Source: Bombyx mori (Eukaryota > Arthropoda > Insecta > Lepidoptera > Bombycidae). From it: a DNA stretch of 64,000 nt. The stretch is taken from positions 9,823,501-9,887,500 of the forward strand of contig NC_085120.1 of the NCBI RefSeq assembly GCF_030269925.1. Direction: 5' to 3'. Position 1 is the first letter of the stretch; every line of letters starts with the position of its first letter. The notes beneath the pieces are model-generated. The model did not search any database and was not told the DNA's origin. It saw nothing but the letters and a program-made list of their open reading frames with translations. The translations under genes were made by a program, and so were the position numbers. Below are positions 63,169 through 64,000 of the stretch, piece after piece.

Positions 63169-64000
63169 TTGTGAGTTCTATTTAAAAAAAAACCACACAC
63201 CTTGTTTTAGTTTTAAACTTCGTATATCGTTATAGATTTATACACGATATTTTATTTTTAATTTTTTAATGTATTTTGTACAGACAACTGTTAGAAGTAG
63301 GAGTGGGTAATATCGGTTTTGCCGCGTATCGAATCGTATCTATATATCGAGTATCGATATCGGATATTGAATCTATATATTTTCTGAATCTATATATTGA
63401 TGGATGCTAGTAGATTTTCTCGATTCATGATATTTGAAACGATACGATGATATAGTATTGTAGTAGATATAGATTCAAGTGAACGTTATACGGTTGGTTT
63501 TCTGATATCAATTTATAATAATAATATGATTTTAAAGTAATAAAAAGAACATGAAAATAAAAATATCAAAAAAACTTTCCTTCATGCTTTTACCAGGCTT
63601 AGGACCGGCTACATTATTTTCAGTTTTTAGTATTTTGTGTCTTAATTTAAAATTACAAAATATACCAAAAGAGTGTAGATTAGGTAGAATATTTCATAAT
63701 ACTAAATACATATATTTTAGGTAGCATTCGCGATTTCGTTCGCGCCTAAGGTACCTAACGTGAGTATTGCCTAGATGAAGTCTCGAGAAAATATCGGAGA
63801 CGTATTTAGAAGTTGATTTGATAATATTTATACATCATACACTACAAAATTAATTCAGAAATTTTATTATTTACTAAGTTTATGTTAAAATAAAAGTTTC
63901 TAAACTTTCAGAAGTTTAATACAAACACAACAAATAAACTCAATTATTTGGATTTAACTAAAAATAGAAAAATGTGTACTTTAAAAATCAAATACAAAAA
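63169..64000. other. AT-rich end; TATCGA-rich patch
   Basis: 63305-63460 is dense in ATCGA/TATATCG words (TCGAGTATCGATATCGGATA), a cryptic repeat. No gene seen. Confidence 0.45.

Overview
This window looks like intergenic or intronic DNA from a lepidopteran, most probably a silkworm (Bombyx) or a close relative. It is AT-rich, has almost no host coding sequence, and carries about twenty copies of the tRNA-derived SINE I recognise as Bombyx Bm1. It also holds many 5'-truncated non-LTR retrotransposons (CR1-group, Jockey/BMC1-like, R1-clade and RTE-clade), Helitron-like elements ending in CTAG, a maT-type (DD37D) mariner, solo LTRs and several MITEs. The species call is inference from these families; no search was run.

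Layout. 1-5 kb: a nearly complete two-ORF CR1-group LINE on the minus strand (ORF1 4049-4795, ORF2 279-3236). 5-5.8 kb: three Helitron-like ends in a head-to-tail array. 6-15 kb: Bm1 copies, LINE 3' ends, an LTR fragment and an old tandem duplication (13.06-14.16 kb). 15.9-16.2 kb: the one convincing host gene, a two-exon gene for an 80-87 residue putative secreted peptide, easily missed because the signal peptide is split by a 71-nt intron. 17.8-19.5 kb: a Helitron carrying an intact mariner. 19.8-33 kb: a mosaic of LINE tails, Bm1 and tRNA-headed SINEs, including a 910-bp R1-clade insertion with clear target-site duplications. 34.6-37.7 kb: a Bm1 split by a 2.86-kb terminal-inverted-repeat element with repeated TATTACGG subterminal motifs. 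41.2-41.6 kb: a possible noncoding first exon. 44.0-44.7 kb: a solo LTR with a LINE inserted in it. 51.7-53.6 kb: an RTE tail, a Helitron and a short LINE tail with a 15-bp duplication. 54-57.3 kb: a Bm1 with a Harbinger-like MITE in its tRNA head, then a 597-bp tandem duplication, then a 1.4-kb Jockey-clade LINE. 58-62 kb: a MITE with perfect 62-bp arms inside a SINE, a hairpin MITE and more LINE tails.

Bm1 consensus, as seen across the copies: a tRNA-like head (GTCGTCGTGGCCTAAAGGAT through TTCGAATCCCGC), a middle block (ACTGGTGGTAGGACC), a 3' block (CACTTAACACCAGGTGGGC), then CTAAGCAATAAAA. 'Jockey tail' below means the 3' UTR that follows the ORF at 57084; 'GGCAGCGG tail' means the LINE 3' end ending CTACAAGGGCAATAAAA.

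The elements do not work together as a pathway. Their value is a layered insertion history, dated relative to each other by nesting and target-site duplications. Long gaps where I see nothing are listed as such.
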